Shown: piece after piece, positions 26,197 to 34,267 of the stretch | Position numbering within the stretch: position 1 is the first letter of the stretch | How the letters are laid out: the number at the start of each line of letters is the position of its first letter | Assembly: GCF_001269655.1 (NCBI RefSeq) | Contig: NZ_LHVE01000020.1 | Span: 124,001-188,000, forward strand | Reading direction: 5' to 3' | DNA from: Pseudomonas thivervalensis | GTDB lineage: Bacteria > Pseudomonadota > Gammaproteobacteria > Pseudomonadales > Pseudomonadaceae | DNA length: 64,000 nucleotides | Translations under genes and position numbers: made by a program | Notes under the pieces: generated by a model | What the model was told of the DNA's origin: nothing | Seen by the model: only the letters and a program-made list of their open reading frames with translations | The model's database searches: none

Positions 26197-27162
26197 ATGA
26201 GCTTTATCACCGACATCAAGACCTTCGCCGCCCTGGGCAGCGGTGTGATCGGCAGCGGCTGGGTCAGCCGAGCCTTGGCCCATGGCCTCGACGTCGTCGC
26301 CTGGGACCCGGCGCCGGGTGCCGAGGCGGCGTTGCGTAAACGCGTCGCCAACGCCTGGGGCGCACTGGAGAAACAGGGCCTGGCTCCCGGCGCCTCGCAG
26401 GAGCGGCTGCGCTTTGTCGCGACCATCGAAGAATGCGTGCGCGACGCCGACTTCATCCAGGAAAGCGCCCCCGAGCGGCTGGAACTCAAGCTCGAACTGC
26501 ACGCCCAGATCAGCGCCGCCGCCAAGCCGAACGCTCTGATCGGTTCCAGCACCTCGGGGCTGCTGCCAAGCGAGTTCTATGAAAACTCCACCCATCCGGA
26601 ACGCTGCGTGGTCGGGCACCCCTTCAACCCGGTCTACCTGTTGCCACTGGTGGAAGTGGTCGGCGGCAAAAACACCGCCCCCGAAGCCGTGCAAGCGGCG
26701 ATGCAGGTGTATGAATCCCTCGGCATGCGCCCTCTGCACGTGCGCAAGGAAGTCCCCGGCTTCATCGCCGACCGTCTGCTCGAAGCGCTGTGGCGCGAAG
26801 CCCTGCACCTGGTCAACGACGGCGTCGCCACCACCGGGGAAATCGACGATGCCATCCGTTTCGGTGCCGGCCTGCGCTGGTCATTCATGGGCACGTTCCT
26901 GACCTACACCCTGGCTGGCGGCGATGCCGGCATGCGGCACTTCATGGCCCAGTTCGGCCCGGCGTTGCAACTGCCATGGACCTACCTGCCGGCGCCGGAA
27001 CTGACCGAGAAGCTGATCGATGATGTGGTGGATGGCACGAGCGAGCAATTGGGCAGCCACAGCATCTCGGCCCTGGAACGCTATCGTGACGATTGCCTGC
27101 TGGCGGTGCTGGAGGCGGTGAAGGCCACCAAGCAAAAGCATGGGATGACCTTCAGCGAATAA
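26197..27162 (+). CDS. cdhA: L-carnitine dehydrogenase
   Basis: 321 aa, 3-hydroxyacyl-CoA-dehydrogenase superfamily: NAD motif ALGSGVIGSGW (residues 11-21), DFIQESAPERLELK, IGSSTSGLLPSEF and VVGHPFNPVYLLPLVEVVGG. It oxidises L-carnitine to 3-dehydrocarnitine using NAD+. Third in the caiX-cdhC-cdhA-cdhB order, the order found in P. aeruginosa. REPINs flank the gene on both sides within the operon. Confidence 0.94.
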   Translation: MSFITDIKTFAALGSGVIGSGWVSRALAHGLDVVAWDPAPGAEAALRKRVANAWGALEKQGLAPGASQERLRFVATIEECVRDADFIQESAPERLELKLELHAQISAAAKPNALIGSSTSGLLPSEFYENSTHPERCVVGHPFNPVYLLPLVEVVGGKNTAPEAVQAAMQVYESLGMRPLHVRKEVPGFIADRLLEALWREALHLVNDGVATTGEIDDAIRFGAGLRWSFMGTFLTYTLAGGDAGMRHFMAQFGPALQLPWTYLPAPELTEKLIDDVVDGTSEQLGSHSISALERYRDDCLLAVLEAVKATKQKHGMTFSE

Positions 27163-27172
27163 ACATCACCCC

Positions 27173-27305
27173 TGTGGCGAGGGAGCTTGCTCCCGCTCGG
27201 CCGCGAAGCGGTCGTAAAACCGGCGAATGCCATGTGCCTGATACACCGCATACAGCCGGTTTGGGACTGCTTCGCAGTCCAGCGGGAGCAAGCTCCCTCG
27301 CCACA
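27173..27305. repeat. REPIN (GII type) inside the carnitine operon
   Basis: GTGGCGAGGGAGCTTGCTCC arms flank a shorter imperfect stem; the element fills the gap between cdhA and cdhB. Confidence 0.88.
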
Positions 27306-27340
27306 TTTGTGTACATCAGCGACGATCTGTGGAGTTCAGC

Positions 27341-27817
27341 ATGCCCACCCTCACCACCTACCAAACCCGCATCCTCCCCGAATGGGTCGATTACAACGGC
27401 CATCTGCGCGATGCCTTCTACCTGCTGATCTTCAGCTACGCCACCGACGCGCTGATGGACCGGCTCGGCCTGGACAGTCAGAACCGCGAAGCCAGCGGCC
27501 ACTCGTTGTTCACCCTCGAACTGCACCTCAATTACCTGCACGAAGTGAAGCTCGGGGCCGACGTGCAAGTGCACACGCGCATCATCGGCCACGACGCCAA
27601 ACGCCTGCACCTCTACCACAGCCTGCACCTGGTCGGCGGCGATAAAGAGCTGGCCGGCAATGAACAGATGCTGCTCCACGTCGACCTGGCCGGCCCGCGT
27701 TCGGCGCCTTTCACGGAGCAGACCCTGGCCCGGCTCGACGCCCTGCTCGACGAACAATCCGACCTGCCGCCCCCGACGTACATCGGTCGGGTCATCGCCC
27801 TGCCCCCCGCCCGATAA
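27341..27817 (+). CDS. cdhB: Betainyl-CoA thioesterase
   Basis: 158-aa hotdog-fold (4HBT) thioesterase. The catalytic-loop motif is PEWVDYNGHLRDAFYL (residues 13-28), with D17 as the likely catalytic acid and the following helix. It releases glycine betaine from betainyl-CoA, the last carnitine-specific step. The start at 27341 has GGAG 9 bases upstream; an in-frame ATG four codons earlier is less well placed. The stop lies 19 bp before the dioxygenase start, so the two are co-transcribed. Confidence 0.9.
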   Translation: MPTLTTYQTRILPEWVDYNGHLRDAFYLLIFSYATDALMDRLGLDSQNREASGHSLFTLELHLNYLHEVKLGADVQVHTRIIGHDAKRLHLYHSLHLVGGDKELAGNEQMLLHVDLAGPRSAPFTEQTLARLDALLDEQSDLPPPTYIGRVIALPPAR

Positions 27818-27836
27818 ATCTCGAACAGGAGATCGC

Positions 27837-29000
27837 ATGAACACCGCCGCCGCTGTTGCCGACTTCCGCCGTTATCCCCTGATCTTCGCAATGACCGCCG
27901 CAGCGCCCTTGACCGACCGGGTACACGTGACGTGGGCCGATGGCCGGACCAGCCCCTTTCATCACCCATGGCTGCGGGACAACTGCCCGTGCGCCCAATG
28001 CGTCTACAGTGTCACCCGCGAGCAGGTCCTGGAGATCGTCGACGTTCCTGAAGACATGGCCCCCAGCACGATCCACCTCGACGGCGAAGGCTGCCTGTGC
28101 GTGGACTGGCAGGACGGCCACCAGAGCCGTTTCGACCCGGGCTGGTTGCGCGCCCACGCCTACGACGATCAATCCCGGGCCGAACGCCTGGCGAACAAGC
28201 CCCGACGCCACCTGTGGCAGCACGACCTGCAACTGCCGGTGTTCGAGCATGCGGCGCTGATGGACGATGCCGAGGCGTTGCTGCAATGGCTTTTGGCGGT
28301 GCGCGACATCGGCCTGACCCAAGTGCGCAGCGTGCCCACCGAACCCGGCTCGCTGAAACAGATCGCCCAGCGCATTTCCTTTATCCGCGAAAGCAATTTC
28401 GGCGTGCTGTTCAACGTGCAGTCCAAGGCCGATGCCGACAGCAACGCCTACACCGCTTTCAACCTGCCGCTGCACAGCGACTTGCCAACCCGGGAGTTGC
28501 AACCGGGGCTACAGTTCTTGCACTGCCTGGTGAACGACGCCGACGGGGGCGAGAGCATTTTTGTCGACGGTTTTGCCATTGCCGAAACCCTGCGCCAGGA
28601 AGACCCCGACGCCTTCGACGCGCTTTGCCAGATCCCGGTGGAGTTTCGCAACAAGGACCGCCACAGCGACTACCGCTGCCTGGCACCGATCATCGCCCTG
28701 GACGCCCTCGGGCAGGTCTCGGAAATCCGCATGGCGAACTTCCTGCGTGGGCCGTTCGACACTTCGGTGGAGCAGATGCCCAGGCTCTACCACGCCTACC
28801 GCCGCTTCATCGCCCTGACCCGCGAGCCGCACTTTCGCCTGGCACGACGCCTCGAACCCGGCCAGCTCTGGTGCTTCGACAACCGCCGCACCCTCCACGC
28901 CCGCAACGCCTTCGACCCGGCCTCCGGGGCCCGGCATTTCCAGGGTTGCTATGTGGATCGGGATGAGTTGTTGTCGCGGATTCTGGTGTTGCAGCGTTAG
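27837..29000 (+). CDS. gamma-Butyrobetaine dioxygenase (Fe(II)/2-oxoglutarate)
   Basis: 387 aa. N-terminal zinc-binding domain with CPCAQC (Cys triad) and a downstream His; C-terminal TauD-like jelly roll with the iron triad in LHSDLP (HxD) and RTLHARNAF (distal His with nearby Arg for 2-oxoglutarate). These features match bacterial gamma-butyrobetaine hydroxylases, which make L-carnitine from gamma-butyrobetaine. SD AGGAG precedes the ATG at 27837. As the last cistron of the carnitine operon it should feed gamma-butyrobetaine into the CdhA pathway. A trimethyllysine dioxygenase activity cannot be excluded from sequence alone. Confidence 0.87.
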   Translation: MNTAAAVADFRRYPLIFAMTAAAPLTDRVHVTWADGRTSPFHHPWLRDNCPCAQCVYSVTREQVLEIVDVPEDMAPSTIHLDGEGCLCVDWQDGHQSRFDPGWLRAHAYDDQSRAERLANKPRRHLWQHDLQLPVFEHAALMDDAEALLQWLLAVRDIGLTQVRSVPTEPGSLKQIAQRISFIRESNFGVLFNVQSKADADSNAYTAFNLPLHSDLPTRELQPGLQFLHCLVNDADGGESIFVDGFAIAETLRQEDPDAFDALCQIPVEFRNKDRHSDYRCLAPIIALDALGQVSEIRMANFLRGPFDTSVEQMPRLYHAYRRFIALTREPHFRLARRLEPGQLWCFDNRRTLHARNAFDPASGARHFQGCYVDRDELLSRILVLQR

Positions 29001-29014
29001 ACCGCGTCATCGTT

Positions 29015-29093
29015 CATCGCGAGCAGGCTCGCTCCCACATTAGGTTTTGTGAACGACACAGAACCCCTGTGGGAGCGAGCCTGCTCGCGATAG
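29015..29093. repeat. REPIN (GI type)
   Basis: ATCGCGAGCAGGCTCGCTCC and its complement as inverted arms about 30 bp apart, right after the dioxygenase gene; probably marks the end of the carnitine operon. Confidence 0.88.
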
Positions 29094-29131
29094 CAATCTG
29101 TCCTGCAGCCCATCTCCCAGATTCACCGAGG

Positions 29132-29168
29132 CAAAAAAATCCCCGATCAAGCCGTGACAGGATCGGGG
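29132..29168 (-). terminator. Rho-independent terminator facing left, with no matching gene
   Basis: On the minus strand CCCCGATC pairs with GATCGGGG around a 12-nt loop and is followed by A and T7. No minus-strand ORF lies between it and gbdR 600 bp away. The rest of the 29001-29380 gap holds a REPIN and no other gene that I can see; a small RNA ending here is possible. Confidence 0.75.
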
Positions 29169-29380
29169 CAGGAGCGTTACCGGAGGAGCCGTCGCGCGAG
29201 GGTGACCAAACCATCGTGATTCAGCTTGGGGCCAGTGTGCCCAGTCCAGGCCTGGGCAAGTTAGCCGAAAACGACGCCTCCATAGTCATTCATGCCATTG
29301 CGATCATTTGCCCTTGCCGCCGCTTCGGGTGGCTACCAGAATCGAGACACGACCCCAATCCCTGAACAAGGAAAAGCGTC

Positions 29381-29644
29381 ATGATGCACGCCGATTTGAT
29401 CGACCAGGAAGACCTGCTGGGCCAGCTCAAGGCCATGGGAATGCAAATACCCGGCGGCGCCACTGCCGAGCAGGCATGCGAGTACGCCGTGCGGGGGCTG
29501 GACACGGCCCGCGCCAATGAACTGCGCAAGATGGTCAAGGACATGTACACCAGCAGCGCCACTATCCTGCCAGCCGTGCGCCAGGCGATTGATAAGCAGT
29601 TGTTGCCTGCGTTGGCCGAATACCAGCAGAACCATAACGCCTGA
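29381..29644 (+). CDS. Small hypothetical protein
   Basis: 87 aa, acidic/helical, no membrane or signal segment (MMHADLIDQEDLLGQLKAMG start, QLLPALAEYQQNH end). SD AAGGAAAA lies 9 bases before the ATG, and codon use is typical of the neighbourhood, so I consider it a real gene. I do not recognise a family. It stands alone between the carnitine operon and gbdR, which points the other way. A role in quaternary-amine metabolism is possible only by position. Confidence 0.6.
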   Translation: MMHADLIDQEDLLGQLKAMGMQIPGGATAEQACEYAVRGLDTARANELRKMVKDMYTSSATILPAVRQAIDKQLLPALAEYQQNHNA

Positions 29645-29647
29645 CCT

Positions 29648-29758
29648 TGTGGCGAGGGAGCTTGCTCCCGCTGGACCGGGCTGGCGCTCCAGCGCGCAGC
29701 GGTCCCAAGCTTCTTGGGGCTGCTACGCAGCCCAGCGGGAGCAAGCTCCCTCGCCACA
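29648..29758. repeat. REPIN (GII type)
   Basis: GTGGCGAGGGAGCTTGCTCC and its complement flank a short inner stem; it fills the convergent gap before gbdR. Confidence 0.88.
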
Positions 29759-29771
29759 AAAGCCCTCGGTC

Positions 29772-30875
29772 TTAGAGCCTCACACTGGCAAACGTCGACT
29801 CATTGCGCGCCTGACTCAGTGCCGACAGCGGCCCGGACAGAGGTGACAGCACCAGCGCCTGCGGCAACGGCATCATTGCCACCTGTTGTGTGGTGTTGGA
29901 GCCGACACGTTCGTCCCGTGGCGGAATGCCGAAGTATTCGCGGTAGCACTTGGAGAAGTGCGGGGTGGAGACGAAGCCGCACACCGAGGCCACCTCGATG
30001 ATCGACATCGGCGTCTGCTTGAGCAGTTGCCGCGCACGGATCAGCCGCAGCTTGAGGTAATAGCGCGACGGCGAGCAGTGCAGGTATTTCTGGAACAACC
30101 GCTCCAACTGACGCCGGGACACGGCGACGTAGACCGCCAGCTCGTCCAGGTCGATCGGCTCTTCGAGGTTGGCTTCCATCAACGCGACGATTTCCTGCAA
30201 CTTCGGCTGGTTGGTGCCAAGCATGTGCTTGAGCGGCACGCGCTGGTGATCCTGCTCGTTGCGGATACGCTCGTAGACAAACATTTCCGAGATCGCTGCC
30301 GACAGCTCGCGACCGTGATCGCGACTGATCAGGTGCAGCATCATGTCCAATGGCGCGGTGCCGCCGGAGCTGGTGAAGCGGTTGCGGTCGAGGGTGAACA
30401 GGCGGGTGCTCATCGATACCCGCGGGAAAGCTTCCTGCATCGCCGCCAGGCATTCCCAGTGCACGCTGCAATCGAAACCGTCCAGCAGGCCGGCGCAGGC
30501 CAGGGCCCAGCTGCCGGTGCAGACCGCGCCGAGGCGACGGGATTGGCGGGCCTGGCCTTGCAGCCATGACACGTGCTCACGGGTCACGGTGCGCTGGATG
30601 CCGATGCCGCCACAGACGATAACGGTGTCCAAGGGCGGTGCCTTGTGCATGGAGGCGTCGGGGGTGATCTGCAAGCCGTCGCTGGCCCAGACCTGGCCGC
30701 CGTCGACCGTAAGGGTGGTCCAGCGATACAGCTCGCGACCGGACAATTGGTTGGCCATGCGTAGCGGTTCCACCGCGGACGCCAGGGAAATCAGCGTGAA
30801 ATTGTCCAGCAGCAAAAAGCCGATGGATTGAGGCGCACGGTTCTGGGGTTGGGCCCCGGAGTTGGACGTCGTCAT
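29772..30875 (-). CDS. gbdR: Glycine betaine/dimethylglycine-responsive activator, GATase1-AraC type
   Basis: 367 aa. DJ-1/PfpI-like sensor domain (SIGFLLLDNFTLISLASAVE, VCGGIGIQ, LGAVCTGSWALACAGLLDG, SSGGTAPLDMML) followed by an AraC DNA-binding domain (LDELAVYVAVSRRQLERLFQ, IIEVASVCGFVSTPHFSKC). In P. aeruginosa GbdR activates gbcAB, dgcAB, sdaB and cbcXWV in response to glycine betaine and dimethylglycine; all those genes are here. SD GAGGAG precedes the ATG. A sigma-54-type -24/-12 element lies about 100 bp upstream. Confidence 0.95.
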   Translation of the reverse strand: MTTSNSGAQPQNRAPQSIGFLLLDNFTLISLASAVEPLRMANQLSGRELYRWTTLTVDGGQVWASDGLQITPDASMHKAPPLDTVIVCGGIGIQRTVTREHVSWLQGQARQSRRLGAVCTGSWALACAGLLDGFDCSVHWECLAAMQEAFPRVSMSTRLFTLDRNRFTSSGGTAPLDMMLHLISRDHGRELSAAISEMFVYERIRNEQDHQRVPLKHMLGTNQPKLQEIVALMEANLEEPIDLDELAVYVAVSRRQLERLFQKYLHCSPSRYYLKLRLIRARQLLKQTPMSIIEVASVCGFVSTPHFSKCYREYFGIPPRDERVGSNTTQQVAMMPLPQALVLSPLSGPLSALSQARNESTFASVRL

Positions 30876-30973
30876 CGCGGTATCTCCTCACACAAAGCGG
30901 GTGATGGCCTCAGGCGGAGGCTCTTGTTATTGCCCATCATTCTCTTGCGTGAGACGGGGCTTTATCGGGATAG

Positions 30974-30989
30974 AGCAATTGCCATGCCT
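30974..30989 (-). promoter_or_regulatory. Sigma-54 (-24/-12) promoter of gbdR
   Basis: Reading leftward, AGGCATGGCAATTGCT has the invariant GG-N10-GC (GG at 30988-30987, GC at 30976-30975), with TTGC at -12. The expected start is near 30963, about 90 bp before the gbdR ATG. It agrees with the known dependence of gbdR on the NtrC/CbrB activators in P. aeruginosa. Confidence 0.65.
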
Positions 30990-30992
30990 AAA

Positions 30993-31010
30993 ATTGAATG
31001 TGCGTTCAAT
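30993..31010. promoter_or_regulatory. Inverted repeat ATTGAA-N6-TTCAAT upstream of gbdR
   Basis: Same half sites as the BetI palindrome at 38437-38456, but with 6 rather than 2 central bases. It lies 4 bp upstream of the -24 element. The remaining gap up to 31447 holds only a GII REPIN and no gene that I can support. Confidence 0.35.
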
Positions 31011-31305
31011 AAATCCTGAAAACGACATCGCGGCCTGTCTATATAAGGCGCGCGTCGAGTACGGATTTTAGACGCCATCAATCGCAGCAGGCACCTGTCA
31101 CAGCGGGCTGTGAGCAGTTCGGTAGCACTTGTGGGAACTGGGCTGCGCCGCTTGCGCAAGGAGTAGCACCACAGGGGCGGATGACGGACGGTCGAGCGCG
31201 ATTCGGCGGCTGGCTCGACAACAAGGGCCTTGTCTGTTTGCGACGCGCTAAAAGGTGGCGCGTTTGCGAGTGGGTGTTCATTTTACGAGCGGTTTCCTCG
31301 ATACC

Positions 31306-31428
31306 CGTGGCGAGGGAGCTTGCTCCCGCTGGGCTGCGAAGCAGACCTGAAGCGCAGACTTTGGTGTGTCAGAAAAAATGCAAAGGGGCGCTACGCGCCC
31401 CAGCGGGAGCAAGCTCCCTCGCCACAGG
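31306..31428. repeat. REPIN (GII type)
   Basis: GGCGAGGGAGCTTGCTCCC arms with an inner GCTGGGCTGCGAAGC-type stem, 19 bp beyond the sdaB stop codon. Confidence 0.88.
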
Positions 31429-31447
31429 ATTATTTGCGGCGCCTTAA

Positions 31448-32824
31448 TCAGCACTCCACCGCACTGACCGCCAAGCCACCGCGCGAAGTCTCTTTATATT
31501 TGTCATGCATGTCGGCACCGGTGTCACGCATGGTGCGGATCACCCGATCCAGGGAGATGAAATGCTGGCCATCCCCGCGCAGGGCCATCTGTGCGGCGTT
31601 GATGGCCTTGACCGCGGCGATCGCATTGCGCTCGATGCACGGCACCTGCACCAGACCACCCACTGGGTCGCAGGTCAGGCCGAGGTTATGTTCCAGGCCG
31701 ATTTCCGCCGCGTTGCACAGTTGTTCCGGCGTGGCCCCGAGGATCTCCGCCAGGCCCGCGGCCGCCATGGCGCAGGCCGACCCCACCTCGCCCTGGCAAC
31801 CGACCTCGGCGCCGGAGATCGAGGCGTTCTTTTTACACAGAATCCCGACGGCCGCCGCACCAAGGAAATAATCCACCACGTTGGCGTCGGTGACCGCTTC
31901 GCTGAACTTCATGAAGTAATGCAGCACCGCCGGGATGATCCCCGCCGCACCGTTGGTCGGCGCCGTGACCATGCGCCCACCGGCGGCGTTCTCCTCGTTG
32001 ACCGCCAGGGCGAACAAGTTGACCCACTCCATGGCGCTGAGGGTCGAGCCGATGACATTGGGCTTGTTCAGCTCTTGCAGGCTGCGGTGCAACTTGGCCG
32101 CCCGCCGACGCACGTTCAAACCGCCCGGCAGGATGCCCTCGTGCTTGAGGCCTTGCTCGACACAATCCTGCATGGCCCGCCACAGCGTCATCAGGCCACT
32201 GCGAATCTCTTCTTCGGAACGCCAGACCTTTTCATTGGCCAGCATCAACTCGGCGACCCGCAAATTGTGGGTACGACACAACTCAAGCAATTCTTCGGCG
32301 CTGGAGAAATCGTACGGCAACTCGGTACGATCCAGGTCCACCACGCCGCTGGAGGCCTGGGCCTGGTCGACGACAAAGCCCCCGCCAACCGAGTAATACG
32401 TGTCGCGGTGCAGCTCGCCGTCGGCGCCCTCGGCCACCAGCGTCATCGCATTGGGGTGGAACGGCAAGTTCTCGTCGATCAGGCGCATGTCCCGGGACCA
32501 TACGAACGGCACCGGCAGGCGACCGTCGAGCAGCAGGGTCTGGGTTTCACGCAGCAACTCGATGCGTGGGCCGATCTGCGACGGGTCGATTGCGTCCGGC
32601 CACTCCCCCATCAGCCCCATGATCACAGCGTTGTCGCTGCCGTGGCCGATGCCGGTGGCCGACAATGAACCGAACAACTGCACCTCGACCCGGCCCACAT
32701 CATTGAGCAGTGCCTTGCCCTTCAACGCTTCAACAAACAGCGCCGCGGCACGCATGGGGCCCACGGTGTGGGAACTGGACGGGCCGATACCGATTTTGAA
32801 CAAGTCGAAAACGCTGATTGCCAT
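31448..32824 (-). CDS. sdaB: L-serine ammonia-lyase (Fe-S)
   Basis: 458 aa single-chain serine dehydratase, converting L-serine to pyruvate and ammonia. The 4Fe-4S Cys ligands are in the EVGCQGEVGSACAM and LTCDPVGGLVQVPC segments. The SDH N-terminal domain opens with MAISVFDLFKIGIGPSSSHT. I choose the ATG at 32824, with GGAGGTT 9 bases upstream. In P. aeruginosa the equivalent gene is part of the GbdR regulon, taking the serine made from glycine to pyruvate. Divergent from cbcX across a 424-bp region with a tandem direct repeat. Confidence 0.94.
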   Translation of the reverse strand: MAISVFDLFKIGIGPSSSHTVGPMRAAALFVEALKGKALLNDVGRVEVQLFGSLSATGIGHGSDNAVIMGLMGEWPDAIDPSQIGPRIELLRETQTLLLDGRLPVPFVWSRDMRLIDENLPFHPNAMTLVAEGADGELHRDTYYSVGGGFVVDQAQASSGVVDLDRTELPYDFSSAEELLELCRTHNLRVAELMLANEKVWRSEEEIRSGLMTLWRAMQDCVEQGLKHEGILPGGLNVRRRAAKLHRSLQELNKPNVIGSTLSAMEWVNLFALAVNEENAAGGRMVTAPTNGAAGIIPAVLHYFMKFSEAVTDANVVDYFLGAAAVGILCKKNASISGAEVGCQGEVGSACAMAAAGLAEILGATPEQLCNAAEIGLEHNLGLTCDPVGGLVQVPCIERNAIAAVKAINAAQMALRGDGQHFISLDRVIRTMRDTGADMHDKYKETSRGGLAVSAVEC

Positions 32825-33060
32825 TGCCGATAACCTCCAGAACAGGCACATCCGGGCGCAGGAGCGTCCGGTGACGGAGCTGCTACGCTCAACGCCGGGA
32901 TGGCCGCATCATCCGGTTTTTGCCTGGGTGCCCGACGTCTGACACCGACGCAATCATGCCCAGCAACGCCGCCCCTCCCTGCCCCCGGTTTTGCGGCGTT
33001 TTTCTGCGTGTCAGAGGCCCATCGGGGGCGGAAAAAATCTGTAAACGACGTCACCGACAC

Positions 33061-33102
33061 TGGATGCGACCATCCCTGTACTGGATACGACCCACCCTGT
33101 AG
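33061..33102. promoter_or_regulatory. Candidate GbdR operator: two tandem 21-bp repeats between sdaB and cbcX
   Basis: The units 33061-33081 and 33082-33102 match at 17 of 21 positions; each begins TGGAT(G/A)CGACC and ends CCCTGTA. The 21-bp head-to-tail period fits AraC-family binding. The rest of the 32825-33248 gap is unique sequence with no gene that I can support. Confidence 0.6.
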
Positions 33103-33248
33103 GCGTCAGATTTGCACTGGTACATGATCGGTTACGGCTCGTTTGCAAGGCCGCGTGTCAGAAGAGTGCCCACGCGCCACCAACCGCAACATCCATAAGC
33201 GCGGTTGTCCTGACCGGACACCGCCGATAAAACACCAGGAGTCCACCC

Positions 33249-34196
33249 ATGAAAGGTTCCAAGCCGTTGTTGTTGGCCGCCATGCTGAGTCTTCCGATGC
33301 TGGCCAACGCTGCAGAACCCGAAAAGTGCAGCACCGTCAACTTCTCCGATGTCGGCTGGACCGACATCACCGTGACCACGGCGACCACCAGCGTGGTACT
33401 TGACGCGTTGGGCTACAAGACCAAGACCACCATGATTTCCGTGCCGGTGACCTACAAGTCCCTGGCCGATGGCAAGAACATGGATGTGTTCCTCGGCAAC
33501 TGGATGCCGACCATGGAAAACGACATCAAGGCCTACCGCGAAGCCGGCACCGTGGAAACCCTGCGCGCCAACCTGGAGAACGCCAAGTACACCCTGGCCG
33601 TTCCCGAAGAGCTGTATAACAAAGGCCTCAAGGATTTCGCCGACATCGCCAAGTTCAAGAAAGAACTGGACGGCAAGATCTACGGCATCGAACCGGGCAA
33701 CGACGGCAACCGCCTGATCCAGAGCATGATCGACAAGAACGCCTTCGGCCTCAAGGACGCCGGTTTCAAGGTCGTCGAGTCCAGCGAAGCCGGCATGCTT
33801 TCGCAAGTCGACCGGGCCCAGCGTCGCAGCACCGCGGTAGTGTTCCTGGGCTGGGAACCGCATCCGATGAACACCCGCTTCAAGATGAAATACCTCACCG
33901 GTGGCGATGAGTATTTCGGCCCGAACTTCGGCCAGGCAACCATCTATACCAATACCCGCAAGGGCTACGCCCAGGAATGCAGCAACGTTGGTCAGTTGCT
34001 GAAAAACCTGGTCTTCACCCTAGACATGGAAAGCACGCTGATGGGCAACGTGCTCGACGACAAGATGAAACCAGAGGCCGCCGCCAAGGCCTGGCTGAAG
34101 AAAAACCCACAGGTACTCGATACCTGGCTCGCTGGCGTGACCACCATTGACGGAAAACCTGGCCTGGACGCCGTGAAAGCCAAGCTTGCGCAATAA
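33249..34196 (+). CDS. cbcX: Choline/betaine ABC transporter, periplasmic binding protein
   Basis: 315 aa with signal peptide MKGSKPLLLAAMLSLPMLANA. OpuAC-type solute-binding protein: CSTVNFSDVGWTDITVTTAT, MDVFLGNWMP, IYGIEPGNDGN and VVFLGWEPHPMNT. It binds choline in P. aeruginosa and delivers it to CbcWV. SD AGGAG lies 7 bases before the ATG. First gene of a three-gene operon; a strong hairpin follows its stop codon. Confidence 0.94.
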   Translation: MKGSKPLLLAAMLSLPMLANAAEPEKCSTVNFSDVGWTDITVTTATTSVVLDALGYKTKTTMISVPVTYKSLADGKNMDVFLGNWMPTMENDIKAYREAGTVETLRANLENAKYTLAVPEELYNKGLKDFADIAKFKKELDGKIYGIEPGNDGNRLIQSMIDKNAFGLKDAGFKVVESSEAGMLSQVDRAQRRSTAVVFLGWEPHPMNTRFKMKYLTGGDEYFGPNFGQATIYTNTRKGYAQECSNVGQLLKNLVFTLDMESTLMGNVLDDKMKPEAAAKAWLKKNPQVLDTWLAGVTTIDGKPGLDAVKAKLAQ

Positions 34197-34210
34197 CTGC
34201 TTATGTTATG

Positions 34211-34232
34211 CCGGGCGAGTTCGCTCGCCCGG
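34211..34232 (+). other. Intercistronic hairpin (TTCG loop) between cbcX and cbcW
   Basis: CCGGGCGAG-TTCG-CTCGCCCGG, a perfect 9-bp GC stem, starts 16 bp after the cbcX stop. There is no T-run, so partial attenuation or 3' protection of the abundant binding-protein mRNA is more likely than full termination. Confidence 0.7.
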
Positions 34233-34267
34233 GCTGTTTATTCCCTTGCATGCGGACGTTCACTACC

